From the NCBI GenBank assembly GCA_947566705.1, contig CANOLA010000014.1:1-49208 (forward strand): DNA of 49,208 bases, in the 5' to 3' direction. The notes under the pieces were generated by a model. It was not told the DNA's origin. It made no database searches and was given only the letters and a program-made list of their open reading frames with translations. This document shows positions 33,475-41,974 of this stretch, piece by piece. Source of the DNA: an uncultured Lachnospiraceae bacterium. Its GTDB lineage: Bacteria > Bacillota > Clostridia > Lachnospirales > Lachnospiraceae. The position numbers and the translations under genes were made by a program. Each line of letters begins with the position of its first letter. Positions within the stretch are counted from its first letter, which is position 1.

Positions 33475-35583
33475 TTATCTTTCCTGGTTTTTTGTTACGC
33501 CTTCAGTTTTATCTATTATCTGCCGTTTCAGCCGAAGCCGAAAAATATACACCGGATTTTCCGCAAGCATCAGGTGGCTGTTTCCGGCTTTTTTGCTGCG
33601 GCTTACCTGAAGCTGTACCGTTTCCATATCCAGCCGGTATCCCTCTGGCAGGGTAAAATCCGTTTCTGCTTTTGAGATTTCTGCAACGGTTTCCAAAGAT
33701 ACCGCTGTGGCAACAATACAGGCCCCGGCATTTTTTTCCCAGACTGTCTCTATAATCTTACGCATTTTCCCCCCGCTTCCGCCGATAAATACGTGTGTCG
33801 GCGGAACCAGATTCTGCAGCACATCCACCGCATCCCCCAGCACGGGAATCACATTCTGCAAATGAAATTTCGCCCGGTTTTTCTTTACCAGTTCCACTGC
33901 CTCCTGCTTTTTGTCCACCGCGTATACCCGTATGTCCGGGGAACATCTGGCACATTCCACTGCAATGGAGCCGGTTCCGCTGCCTATGTCGTATACTACC
34001 GCCTGCCCCGTCAGTCCCAGTTTGCAGACAGCCACCTGCCGGATTTCCTCTTTGGTCATCGGCACTTTTTCCCGGATAAAATCTGCATCAGCAAGCATAG
34101 GTGTCAGCATTTTTTTCTGCGGTGCAGGGTTTTTTACCAGAAGGGTATACAGCCCCTGCCTGGTAACAGACGCTGCCTCCTTTGCCGGAAGTGTCTGAAT
34201 CCTTTCTTCTTTATAGGAAAGCTGGTATCCGCAGACCAGAATACAGGTTCCCAGTCCGGCATCTGTGAGCATCTCTCCGATTCTGGGGATATCCTCCACT
34301 CCCGAAACCAGTACAAAGGTCCTGGGATTGTACATCACAAAATCCACCAGTTCTGCACGCCACCGCAGCACGTCCTTCCTGCCATGAATACTTAATATCT
34401 TTGCATCCTCCCAGCTTTCACCAGCAGCTGCTGCCAGATAGGAAACGGATGAGGTTCCGGCATAAAGACAGATGTCATGAAATCCGTTTTTATTTAATCC
34501 TTCTTTTATTTTCTTTGCACCACTGTAAAACCCAACATCCCCTGACAGTAAAACAACTGCTTTTATTGTTTTTCCAAAGTTTTCTTTTTTCTTTTCCAAT
34601 AGTACGGAAACAATATCATCCGCCTGGTAATACGGATACTTTTCTTTCCCGGCGGGCGCGCAGGCAAGCATCCGTTCTGCACCAAATATAAAATCTGCAT
34701 TTTCCATTGCCCGGCATGCAGCAATACTCATGGTGTCCACTCCCATTCCGATTCCAATCAGTGAAACTTCCACCTTTGCTTCTTTCATCATATCTGTGCC
34801 AAGCAGCTTCTGCAGCTGTTTTACGACCTCCGAAAATGGCAGCCCGCTTTCTTTCGGCTGTCCAATCACCCACGCCTGGATTTCAGCTTCTTCCGCCGCA
34901 CGCATTTTTTCCGCAAAGCCCCCATTTGTACCACTCTCTTTTGTCACAATATGGCGGATATCAAACTGCCGGACCATGGCAAGGTTCAATTCCGCGGAAA
35001 ACGGTCCCTGCATGGCAATCATCTGTTTCCCGCAAATTCCCTGCGCTTCACATGCCGCAATGTTTTCCTGTGAAGGAAGAGTCCGTACATACAAACGCTC
35101 TTTTAATGCATCCGAACAGTAAACAGAAAGCGCACTGCTTCCGGTTGTCAGAAGAATGTTTCCTTCTGTTCCTGCAAGTGCCTTTGCACAGTCTTCATGA
35201 CTGTCAAAACAGCGGATGGATTTTTCATTTTGGCAGACGCCCGGATTCCCATCCCGTTTCAGACGCAGATACGGAATATTCAAATTGTTCAAGCTTCTTT
35301 TAATATTATCAGAAACCTCAGTGGCATAGGGATGCGTGGCATCCACTACCGCCCCATATTCCAACACCCCGCCGCTGTCTGTCCGATATCCTTCCTCTGT
35401 GAGTCCACGCATCTGCTCCTCATCCAGCCGTCCCACGGATACCTGCACACCATCCAGTTCCGGCATGACAATTTTTCCGTATTCCGTTGCAACGCAGACC
35501 AGACAGCAAATGCCTGATGCAGATAAAAGCTGTGCAAGTTCCCTTCCTTCCGTAGTTCCGGCAAAAATTAAAACTGCCTTCAT
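33475..35583 (-). CDS. cbiJET: CbiJ-CbiE-CbiT fusion: precorrin-6A reductase and two methyltransferases
   Basis: The 702-residue protein has three domains. Residues 1-262 are CbiJ, an NAD(P)H-dependent reductase of cobalt-precorrin-6A (LIFAGTTEGRELAQLL, VDATHPYATEVSDNI, TKESGTNGGFAEKM). Residues 270-487 are CbiE, the C5-methyltransferase (LIGIGMGVDTMS, LLSGDVGFYSGAKK, YAGTSSVSYLAAA). Residues 498-702 are CbiT, the C15-methylating decarboxylase, with the SAM motif DIGSGTGSIAVE (532-543) and FIGGSGGKM. CbiE-CbiT fusions (CobL-like) are known; adding CbiJ chains three neighbouring steps. Its ATG overlaps the cbiH stop by four bases. Confidence 0.93.
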   Translation of the reverse strand: MKAVLIFAGTTEGRELAQLLSASGICCLVCVATEYGKIVMPELDGVQVSVGRLDEEQMRGLTEEGYRTDSGGVLEYGAVVDATHPYATEVSDNIKRSLNNLNIPYLRLKRDGNPGVCQNEKSIRCFDSHEDCAKALAGTEGNILLTTGSSALSVYCSDALKERLYVRTLPSQENIAACEAQGICGKQMIAMQGPFSAELNLAMVRQFDIRHIVTKESGTNGGFAEKMRAAEEAEIQAWVIGQPKESGLPFSEVVKQLQKLLGTDMMKEAKVEVSLIGIGMGVDTMSIAACRAMENADFIFGAERMLACAPAGKEKYPYYQADDIVSVLLEKKKENFGKTIKAVVLLSGDVGFYSGAKKIKEGLNKNGFHDICLYAGTSSVSYLAAAAGESWEDAKILSIHGRKDVLRWRAELVDFVMYNPRTFVLVSGVEDIPRIGEMLTDAGLGTCILVCGYQLSYKEERIQTLPAKEAASVTRQGLYTLLVKNPAPQKKMLTPMLADADFIREKVPMTKEEIRQVAVCKLGLTGQAVVYDIGSGTGSIAVECARCSPDIRVYAVDKKQEAVELVKKNRAKFHLQNVIPVLGDAVDVLQNLVPPTHVFIGGSGGKMRKIIETVWEKNAGACIVATAVSLETVAEISKAETDFTLPEGYRLDMETVQLQVSRSKKAGNSHLMLAENPVYIFRLRLKRQIIDKTEGVTKNQER

Positions 35584-36314
35584 AAAATGTATCCTCTCTT
35601 AGTCACTAGTTTCCCGTCTATGATTTCAGACTGGGAATTGCCAATGAATACCGTCGTAAACATATTGACTTTTGCCTCTGCCAGTTCTTTCAGGCTGCAG
35701 GTAACAGCATGTTCGCCCTTTCTTCCTATATTTTCCACATATCCGCAGGCTCGTTCCGGTTCTGCCCCGTTTTCCATTAATATTTCGCAGGCGCGTTTCA
35801 GATAATCCGCCCGCTTACGGCTCGCCGGATTATAAACCGCAATGGCAAAATCCCCCGCCGCCGCTGCTTTCAGACGTTTTTCTATCTGCTCCCACGGCGT
35901 CAGCAGGTCGCTTAAACTGATGACACAGAAGTCATGTCCCAGCGGTGCGCCAAGAACTGCTGCCCCGCTGCCTGCTGCGGTCACCCCCGAAACCACCCGC
36001 ACCTCACATCCGGGGTATCCGGGCTTAAGCTCCAGCATAAGGGACGCCATGCCATAGATTCCCGCATCCCCGCTGCAGACCATGGCTACTTTTTTTCCTT
36101 TTTCGGCCTGTTCAAAACACATCCGGCACCGTGCGGTTTCCTGCCGCATCGGGGTGGACAGAAATTCCTTGTCTTTAAAACGCGCACCCAGTAAATCCAG
36201 ATACAGGGGATAGCCGACAATCACATCGCTCTGTTCCAGCACAGCAACCGCCTCTGCCGTCATCATTTCTTCCGCCCCCGGTCCCATTCCCACTATATAA
36301 ATAGGTTCATGCAT
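35580..36314 (-). CDS. cbiH: Cobalt-precorrin-3 C17-methyltransferase
   Basis: The 244-residue enzyme methylates C17 with SAM and contracts the ring. It has the tetrapyrrole-methylase opening IYIVGMGPGAEEMMTAEA, VCSGDAGIYGMASLML and VVSGVTAAGSGAAVLGAPLGHDF, and YNPASRKRADYLKRACEI typical of CbiH. Length and motifs are normal. It starts 38 bases after the cbiG stop and overlaps cbiJET by four bases. Confidence 0.95.
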   Translation of the reverse strand: MHEPIYIVGMGPGAEEMMTAEAVAVLEQSDVIVGYPLYLDLLGARFKDKEFLSTPMRQETARCRMCFEQAEKGKKVAMVCSGDAGIYGMASLMLELKPGYPGCEVRVVSGVTAAGSGAAVLGAPLGHDFCVISLSDLLTPWEQIEKRLKAAAAGDFAIAVYNPASRKRADYLKRACEILMENGAEPERACGYVENIGRKGEHAVTCSLKELAEAKVNMFTTVFIGNSQSEIIDGKLVTKRGYIL

Positions 36315-36352
36315 AATTTTCTTACCATTTATGATTTTTCAATCTTACCCTT

Positions 36353-37489
36353 TCAGTGTTCATTACCATAGGCTGGTTCTGCAAATCCATCCAGCAGCCT
36401 TTGATACAGAATTTCCTTCGGAATCCTTGCAAGTGCCAGTGTTACGCCATCTCCTGCCTGCTTCTGCAGCACAAGCTCCCCCTTCGCTGCCGCAGCTGCC
36501 GCCCGCTCACAGACATTATCCACACCGACCGTCTTTTTTACAAACTCAGATGCATGGAACTTTCCCTCCACCGCACCAAGTTCCTCTTTCGTAAACACAT
36601 AAAACGGAATCCTGTTCCGGTCCGAAAAAGCCACAATCCCGTCTTCTCTTTCTTTGCAGTCAATGGAAGAAACTGCCGCCAGATCGGTAAGCCTGACTGT
36701 CTGTAATCCGTTTAACTGTTTTTCCACAAAATCCTGAATCTGTTCATAAGCAGTGCCGCGCCTGCACCCGATTCCCATAACGTACTGTTTCGGCTTCATG
36801 CCAAGAACAGCAGACGCCAGTACTGTTTCATCAGTCGATATTATTAAATCTATATTTAAATTTTTATTGCATTTTTGGGCTTTCATGCTATAAGAAACCA
36901 TCTGCAATCCGGCGGGAAGGAATTTTCTCCAGTTTTCCACTCCGCTTCCCGTTACCCCCTCAACGGCAAGTGAAATTTCTTTTCCCAAAAGAAGTCTGCT
37001 GGAAATTTCCGCAATACCTGCTTTATTCACAATATGAAGTCCGTTTCGCCTGGCAAATACATCTGCAGACCACACATGGTGCACATCAGTTGCGGTTGTC
37101 AGTACGGCATCTGCCCCGATTCCCCCTGCAAGCTGTTCTGCAAGCTCATTTGCTCCTCCCAGATGCCCGGAAAGCACCGGAATGACATACCGTCCTGCCT
37201 CGTCTGCCACAAGTACCGGGCTGTCCACTGCTTTATCCGATACGAAAGGCGCCATAACACGCACGGCAATTCCCATGGCACCGATAAATAAAATCGGCGC
37301 ATGCTCTGCAAATGCCTGACGTACCCATTTGCCAAGTTTTTCCCCATGGCGCAAATGACATTCCAGACGCGGAGCCACAAAACGGCCGGTGGAAAACGGC
37401 TGTCCATAGCAGATTTCCAGGGTAAGTCCTGCTATCTTATCTGCAAGTTTTTCCCCCTCTGGTGAAAAGACCGTCACGTACAGCTTCAT
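36353..37489 (-). CDS. cbiG: Cobalt-precorrin-5A hydrolase
   Basis: The 378-residue protein opens the delta-lactone and releases C20 as acetaldehyde, a step only in the anaerobic route. Seen are FIGAMGIAVRVMAPFVSDK, PVLSGHLGGANELAEQLA, ATDVHHVWSADVFA, and the C-terminal domain GIGCRRGTAYEQIQDFVEKQL with LALARIPKE near the end. Its ATG overlaps the cbiF stop by four bases. Confidence 0.95.
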   Translation of the reverse strand: MKLYVTVFSPEGEKLADKIAGLTLEICYGQPFSTGRFVAPRLECHLRHGEKLGKWVRQAFAEHAPILFIGAMGIAVRVMAPFVSDKAVDSPVLVADEAGRYVIPVLSGHLGGANELAEQLAGGIGADAVLTTATDVHHVWSADVFARRNGLHIVNKAGIAEISSRLLLGKEISLAVEGVTGSGVENWRKFLPAGLQMVSYSMKAQKCNKNLNIDLIISTDETVLASAVLGMKPKQYVMGIGCRRGTAYEQIQDFVEKQLNGLQTVRLTDLAAVSSIDCKEREDGIVAFSDRNRIPFYVFTKEELGAVEGKFHASEFVKKTVGVDNVCERAAAAAAKGELVLQKQAGDGVTLALARIPKEILYQRLLDGFAEPAYGNEH

Positions 37490-38253
37490 TCTTCACTCCT
37501 TTTTGCTTTCCGGAATCCGGTCTCAAAATCGGCTGCATACAAACGTGATTTCAGGTAATTCCGTTGTGCCACTGCCGGTCCCACAAGTACGACTGCTGTT
37601 TTTTTAATCCCATGCACCTCCGCCGTTTCATACAATGTTTCCACGGTACAAAGATATGCTTCCTCCTCATTCCACGTCGCCCTGTAAACCAGTGCGGCGG
37701 GCGTATCTGCTTCATATCCGCCTGCAAGAAGACGCTCACCTAATTCCTTTAGCATCCCTGTACTTAAGTAAACTGCCATTGATGCATGGTGCGCCGCAAA
37801 ACTTTCAATACTTTCCTGTTCCGGTACTGCTGTTTTTCCGGCAAGCCTTGTAATAATAAGCGACTGTGATATCCCCGGCAATGTATATTCCAGATTTAAG
37901 GATGCTGCTGCACCGAAGCAGGCACTGACACCCGGACAGCTTTCGTAACTTATCTCTTTTTCTTCCAGAATATCCATCTGCTCACGGACTGCACCATAAA
38001 TACTCTGATCTCCTGTATGAAGTCTAACCGTGATTAAATTTTCTCTTTCAGCTTGTTCCATCACGTCTATGACTTCTTCCAGCGTCATTTCTGCACTGTT
38101 ATGAATCTGACAGCCTTCCCCGGCATATTCCAGCAGCGCAGGGTTCACAAGTGAACCTGCATAGATAATGACATCCGCTTTCTGCAGAAGACGCATACCC
38201 CGTACTGTAATCAAGTCGGCTGCCCCCGGTCCTGCACCTACAAAATAAACCAT
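37486..38253 (-). CDS. cbiF: Cobalt-precorrin-4 C11-methyltransferase
   Basis: The 255-residue enzyme methylates C11 with SAM. Motifs: VYFVGAGPGAADLITVRGMRLL, VIIYAGSLVNPALLEYA, LHTGDQSIYGAVREQMD, CPGVSACFGAAASLNLEYTLPG and VYRATWNEEEAYLCTV. The double 'GAGPGAADLITV' and 'YAGSLV' are typical of CbiF/CobM. The gap to cbiD upstream is 38 bases. Confidence 0.95.
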   Translation of the reverse strand: MVYFVGAGPGAADLITVRGMRLLQKADVIIYAGSLVNPALLEYAGEGCQIHNSAEMTLEEVIDVMEQAERENLITVRLHTGDQSIYGAVREQMDILEEKEISYESCPGVSACFGAAASLNLEYTLPGISQSLIITRLAGKTAVPEQESIESFAAHHASMAVYLSTGMLKELGERLLAGGYEADTPAALVYRATWNEEEAYLCTVETLYETAEVHGIKKTAVVLVGPAVAQRNYLKSRLYAADFETGFRKAKRSEE

Positions 38254-38291
38254 TTCCCGGCTTATCCTCCTGACTTAGTTTTTCTGGCTGT

Positions 38292-39419
38292 TCAGCCATC
38301 ATTGCACAATCCTTCTATCAGCTGTTTTGCCCCGGCCGTGGCTGCAAGCTCCCCGTATTCCATGGAATACATAATGCATTCTGCCGTAAGCTTTCCTGCT
38401 GTCCGTTTGTCCAGATAAAACGCAATATGCTCCATTACATCGTCCATCACACGCTGCCGGAATCCTGTGTTATCCAGTACCTTTAACGCCTCCTCTGTTG
38501 TTGCACATGAAAGCAGTTTGGGTAAACACTCTGCCGGAGCCTGCACACGGACTGCTGCCGCTGTCAGAAGTTCCATCCTGCAGTCCCCCTCTCTTGAATG
38601 GGTATTCATTACCCCGCCGGAGAGTTTTACTAATTTACCAATATGCCCGGTCAGAAGCAGTCCGGAAAACCCAAGCTCAACTGCCATGTCAATGGTTTCC
38701 CCGATATAATTACTGCACTTGATGCTTTTTTCCAGGTCATACCCATAAGTACGCTTCATAAATTCCAGTCCGTAATTTCCCGGAGCAACCGCCGCAACAC
38801 ACGCCCCAAGCACCCGCTGCTGCCGCAGCTCCACACGAATCGTTTCCAGAAGCGCACGTGAACTCATCGGCTCCACGATTCCGCTTGTCCCAAGAATGGA
38901 TATCCCCCCTTCTATTCCAAGCCGTGGGTTAAAGGTCTTTGGGGCAAGGTATACGCCTTCCGGCGCATAAATAATGACAGACAGGTTCCCGTGGTAATCA
39001 CATAGCTCACAGACCTGTCTGACTTCCTTTTCAATCATTTCACGCGGAACACGGTTAATGGCTGCAGCTCCCACAGGCTGGTCCAGTCCGGCAAGCGTCA
39101 CGCGCCCGATTCCCTCTCCGCCGTCAATCGTAATCAGCGGCTGCCCGTCTCCTGCCTGCTGCACAGATTCCGGAGAAAACGACACTCTTGCATAAATCCG
39201 GATGCCGTTTGTCACATCCGGGTCATCCCCGCTGTCCTTAATAACAGCACAGGTGCATTCCTGCCCGTTTCGTCTGATATCAACAAGCTGCGCCCGGTAC
39301 AAAATCCCTTTCGGCGTTTGAACCGTAATGTCATTTTTCTCATGTCCAGTCAGAAGCATATATGCCGCCGCTTTTGCCGCAGCTGCCGCACAGCTTCCGG
39401 TGGTAAATCCATACCGCAT
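38292..39419 (-). CDS. cbiD: Cobalt-precorrin-5B C1-methyltransferase
   Basis: The 375-residue protein methylates C1 in the anaerobic pathway. I take the start at 39419 (MRYGFTTGSCAAAAAKAAA), which matches the family opening and is five bases beyond the cbiC stop with GGAGCG in front; a longer reading frame upstream overlaps cbiC and is not supported. Other motifs: KDSGDDPDVTNG, GEGIGRVTLAGLDQPVG, ILGTSGIVEPMSSRALLETI and LLTGHIGKLVKLSGGVMNTHS. CbiD marks the anaerobic route. Confidence 0.95.
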   Translation of the reverse strand: MRYGFTTGSCAAAAAKAAAYMLLTGHEKNDITVQTPKGILYRAQLVDIRRNGQECTCAVIKDSGDDPDVTNGIRIYARVSFSPESVQQAGDGQPLITIDGGEGIGRVTLAGLDQPVGAAAINRVPREMIEKEVRQVCELCDYHGNLSVIIYAPEGVYLAPKTFNPRLGIEGGISILGTSGIVEPMSSRALLETIRVELRQQRVLGACVAAVAPGNYGLEFMKRTYGYDLEKSIKCSNYIGETIDMAVELGFSGLLLTGHIGKLVKLSGGVMNTHSREGDCRMELLTAAAVRVQAPAECLPKLLSCATTEEALKVLDNTGFRQRVMDDVMEHIAFYLDKRTAGKLTAECIMYSMEYGELAATAGAKQLIEGLCNDG

Positions 39420-39424
39420 AAAAA

Positions 39425-40066
39425 TCAGCGCTCCAGCCCGTAAAGAATCGCATTGACAATTGCTGCCGCCACAGTGCTTCCGCCTTTTCTTCCGCGGTTC
39501 ACAATATACGGCACATCTGTTTTTAAAATCAGCTCTTTTGACGTCACCACATTCACGAAACCGACCGGAACCCCAATGACAAATGCTGGTTTCCATTTCT
39601 TTTTCTGTATCAGGTCATATAAAGAAAGCAGTGCTGTCGGCGCATTTCCAACGACCACAATTACCGGATCCGGAATCAGCATGGCACGTTCCATGCTGAC
39701 AGCAGCCCTTGTCACCTGCCGTTTTTCAGCTTCTTTCCGCACATCCGCATCTGCCATGAAACAGTGTACCTGTCCGCCGTGGCTTTCCAGTATCCTCTTA
39801 TTAATACCGGAAAGTGCCATGCGGGTATCTGTCACAATATTCGCACCGTCTAAAATCAGCTTCTTAGCAATCGACACCGCATCTTTTGAATACGTCATCG
39901 TGACAGCATAATCAAAATCCGCACTGGTATGGATGACCCGCTTTGTCACGGACGCCTGTTCCCTCGGCAGTGTAATTCCCCGTTCACGAAGCTCACGCTC
40001 AATGATTTCAAAGCTCCTCTTTTCAATTTCCCCCGGCTGTATGTATTCTATCTCGTTATCCGGCAT
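39425..40066 (-). CDS. cbiC: Precorrin-8X methylmutase
   Basis: The 213-residue enzyme moves the C11 methyl to C12, giving cobyrinic acid. Motifs: RVIHTSADFDYAVTM with the catalytic His, DTRMALSGINK, PDPVIVVVGNAPTALLSL and GVPVGFVNVVTSKELIL, and NRGRKGGSTVAAAIVNA. First gene after a promoter at 40149-40177 and probably heads the unit cbiC-D-F-G-H-JET-AL-Cys-rich. Confidence 0.96.
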   Translation of the reverse strand: MPDNEIEYIQPGEIEKRSFEIIERELRERGITLPREQASVTKRVIHTSADFDYAVTMTYSKDAVSIAKKLILDGANIVTDTRMALSGINKRILESHGGQVHCFMADADVRKEAEKRQVTRAAVSMERAMLIPDPVIVVVGNAPTALLSLYDLIQKKKWKPAFVIGVPVGFVNVVTSKELILKTDVPYIVNRGRKGGSTVAAAIVNAILYGLER

Positions 40067-40148
40067 TGTTTTCTCCCCTGGTTATATTTCATCGTGTATA
40101 TTTTCATTCAGCTGTCTGCTGTCCTGTTTTCCGTTTCAGCCTGATATC

Positions 40149-40177
40149 ATTATATTCTTTTTCGGCAGATACTACAA
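40149..40177 (-). promoter_or_regulatory. Promoter upstream of cbiC
   Basis: On the minus strand -35 TTGTAG (40172-40177), 17 bases and -10 TATAAT (40149-40154) lie about 75 bases before the cbiC ATG at 40066. The leader is too short for a cobalamin riboswitch and none is visible. Confidence 0.65.
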
Positions 40178-40224
40178 TCATTTTTATAGAAGAATACCCG
40201 CAAAAGGGACAGAAGCATACACTT

Positions 40225-40734
40225 TTATCTTTGAACCACATACCTGGTATGCGGCATGTCCACGCCCCGGTAATGTTTCGTCCACGTGTCTGCAGGGGTC
40301 ATACCATTTCCAAGCGCCACTTTTTGGGACGCCGCATTGGTATCCCGGATGATGGAGCAGACCTCATCGGCATCCAGCACTTCAAAGGCATACTTTTTGC
40401 ACGCAGCCGCTGCTTCTGCTGCATAGCCTTTGTGCCAGTGTGACCGTTCAAACAGATACCCGATCTCAAGCTGCTCACTGTCTTTCCATGGCTGCATGGT
40501 CAGACCGCACTGCCCGATCATCTCTTCTGTTTCTTTTAAAACCACTGCCCACAGGCCAAAACCCCATTTTTTATAACGCATAAGCTGCCTGTCAAGCCAT
40601 TCCTGCACTTCCGTGTCATTAAATGCACCTTCATAGGCATACATCGTCTCTTCATCCTTTAAAATCCTGCATAGGGATGTAAAATCCGCCTGGTTCATCT
40701 CCCGCAGATACAGCCGTTTGGTTTCTAAAATCAT
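40225..40734 (-). CDS. RimJ/RimL-type GNAT acetyltransferase inside the cobalamin cluster
   Basis: The 169-residue protein reads ILETKRLYLREMNQADF, MIGQCGLTMQPWKDSEQLEIGYLFERSHWHKGYAAEAA and IIRDTNAASQKVALGNGM, the usual order in the RimJ/RimL group. It starts three bases after the cobD stop, so it is probably cotranscribed, but it has no known place in cobalamin synthesis. Substrate unknown. A gap of about 160 bases with a new promoter separates it from cbiC. Confidence 0.9.
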   Translation of the reverse strand: MILETKRLYLREMNQADFTSLCRILKDEETMYAYEGAFNDTEVQEWLDRQLMRYKKWGFGLWAVVLKETEEMIGQCGLTMQPWKDSEQLEIGYLFERSHWHKGYAAEAAAACKKYAFEVLDADEVCSIIRDTNAASQKVALGNGMTPADTWTKHYRGVDMPHTRYVVQR

Positions 40735-40737
40735 GAT

Positions 40738-41808
40738 TTACCTCCATATATTCCGCATTTCACTAATCAGTCTCCGGTTCTCTCCATGCCCTTTCACCGC
40801 AATCCGGTAATACCCGTTTCCCAGTCCCTGGTAATTGCTGCAGTCACGAATCAGGATTCCCTGTTCCAGCAGCAGCTCATACAGCGGTAATTCCGTTTTC
40901 AGCAGCAGAAAATTTGCGTCAGACAAAAAAATGGTTATCCCGTCCCCAAAGATTTTTTTAAGCCCGCTTTCCAGATATGCCCTTTCTTTTCTGGTGAAGC
41001 GGACGGTCTGCCTGATATATTCGTCCTTCTCCCACTGCGCGCTGTAAACAGCAATCCCCGCAGCCTGCGCCAGAACAGATACATTCCATTCCGGAAGCTG
41101 TCTGGCAATTTTTCTGCAGATGCTTTCCTGCGCCAGCAGATAGCCCAGCCGAATCCCTGGAACCGCATATATTTTAGTAAATGCCCGCACAACAACCAGA
41201 TTGGGAAACTCATTAAGCCATTTCACCGCACTGTCCTGTCCGGTAAATTCAATAAAGCATTCATCAAGCAAAACGGTAATCCCACATGTTCTGCAATGCA
41301 CGAAAAGCTCATAAAGCAGGTCCTCCGAAATACCGTTTCCGACCGGATTGGCAGGATTAGCCAGAAAAAGCATGTCTGTTTCCGCAGTCAGGCTGTCCCA
41401 TAAACTTTCTGTAACAGCAAAACCTTCGGATTCCTGCAGCCGTACATAATGAACGTCTGCATGTTCCATGCCACACGCCCACTCATAACCATAAAATGAA
41501 GGCAATGGAATCACAGCTTTTTTAGGTTTTAAGGCATGGACAACTGCTGCAAACAGCTCCGACGCCCCGTTTCCGCACAAAACATTTTCCATACGAAGCC
41601 CCATATCCCGCGCTATCGTCTCCCGCAACAGGCGGTTCTCATACTCCGGGTATGCCGCAGTCTGTAAAACAGCAGCCGTTAAAGCCTGTTTCACTGGCTG
41701 CGGAATACCAAGCGGATTTACATTAACGGAGAAATCGGACTGAACTTTTTTTGTATATATATCCCCGCCATGACGGGGACGCTGTAATTTTGAATTTTCC
41801 AGCTTCAT
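40738..41808 (-). CDS. cobD: L-threonine-phosphate decarboxylase (CobD type)
   Basis: The PLP enzyme makes (R)-1-amino-2-propanol phosphate for the nucleotide loop. The 356-residue form starts at the ATG 41806-41808, with AGGAG seven bases before it; the opening then reads RPRHGGDIYTKKV, as in CobD. Motifs: SVNVNPLGIPQPV, CGNGASELF, NPANPVGNGISEDLL, LLDECFIEFTG and the PLP lysine in RAFTKIYAVPGIRLGYLL. A longer in-frame reading back to 41904 lacks a ribosome site and runs into the 3' region of cbiB. Histidinol-phosphate aminotransferase is the close alternative, but context and length favour CobD. Confidence 0.9.
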   Translation of the reverse strand: MKLENSKLQRPRHGGDIYTKKVQSDFSVNVNPLGIPQPVKQALTAAVLQTAAYPEYENRLLRETIARDMGLRMENVLCGNGASELFAAVVHALKPKKAVIPLPSFYGYEWACGMEHADVHYVRLQESEGFAVTESLWDSLTAETDMLFLANPANPVGNGISEDLLYELFVHCRTCGITVLLDECFIEFTGQDSAVKWLNEFPNLVVVRAFTKIYAVPGIRLGYLLAQESICRKIARQLPEWNVSVLAQAAGIAVYSAQWEKDEYIRQTVRFTRKERAYLESGLKKIFGDGITIFLSDANFLLLKTELPLYELLLEQGILIRDCSNYQGLGNGYYRIAVKGHGENRRLISEMRNIWR

Positions 41809-41908
41809 GACTGACTCCTGACATATCATAAAATTTTCTGCGCAAACCGTCCCTGAACGCATCCGTCGTACTTCCCACATCTGCCAGGCAGGAAATATCC
41901 CCATTCAC

Positions 41909-41974
41909 TGCAAAAATGACAGTGTCATAATCAGTGCTCATTGCCAATATGACAGTACCATAACCAGCAGACAT
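41909..41974 (-). repeat. Tandem 33-bp duplication spanning the cbiB stop codon
   Basis: Two adjacent 33-bp units (41942-41974 and 41909-41941) agree at 24 of 33 positions, for example TTATGGTACTGTCATATTGG against TTATGACACTGTCATTTTTG. The upstream unit encodes the last residues of CbiB and its stop; the downstream one is a decayed copy in the gap before cobD. Confidence 0.5.

Noticed and set aside
39420-39596. N-terminal extension of CbiD (59 extra codons)
   Set aside because: It overlaps cbiC, has unfamiliar Cys- and Arg-rich sequence, and the family start MRYGFTTGSCA at 39419 has a ribosome site.
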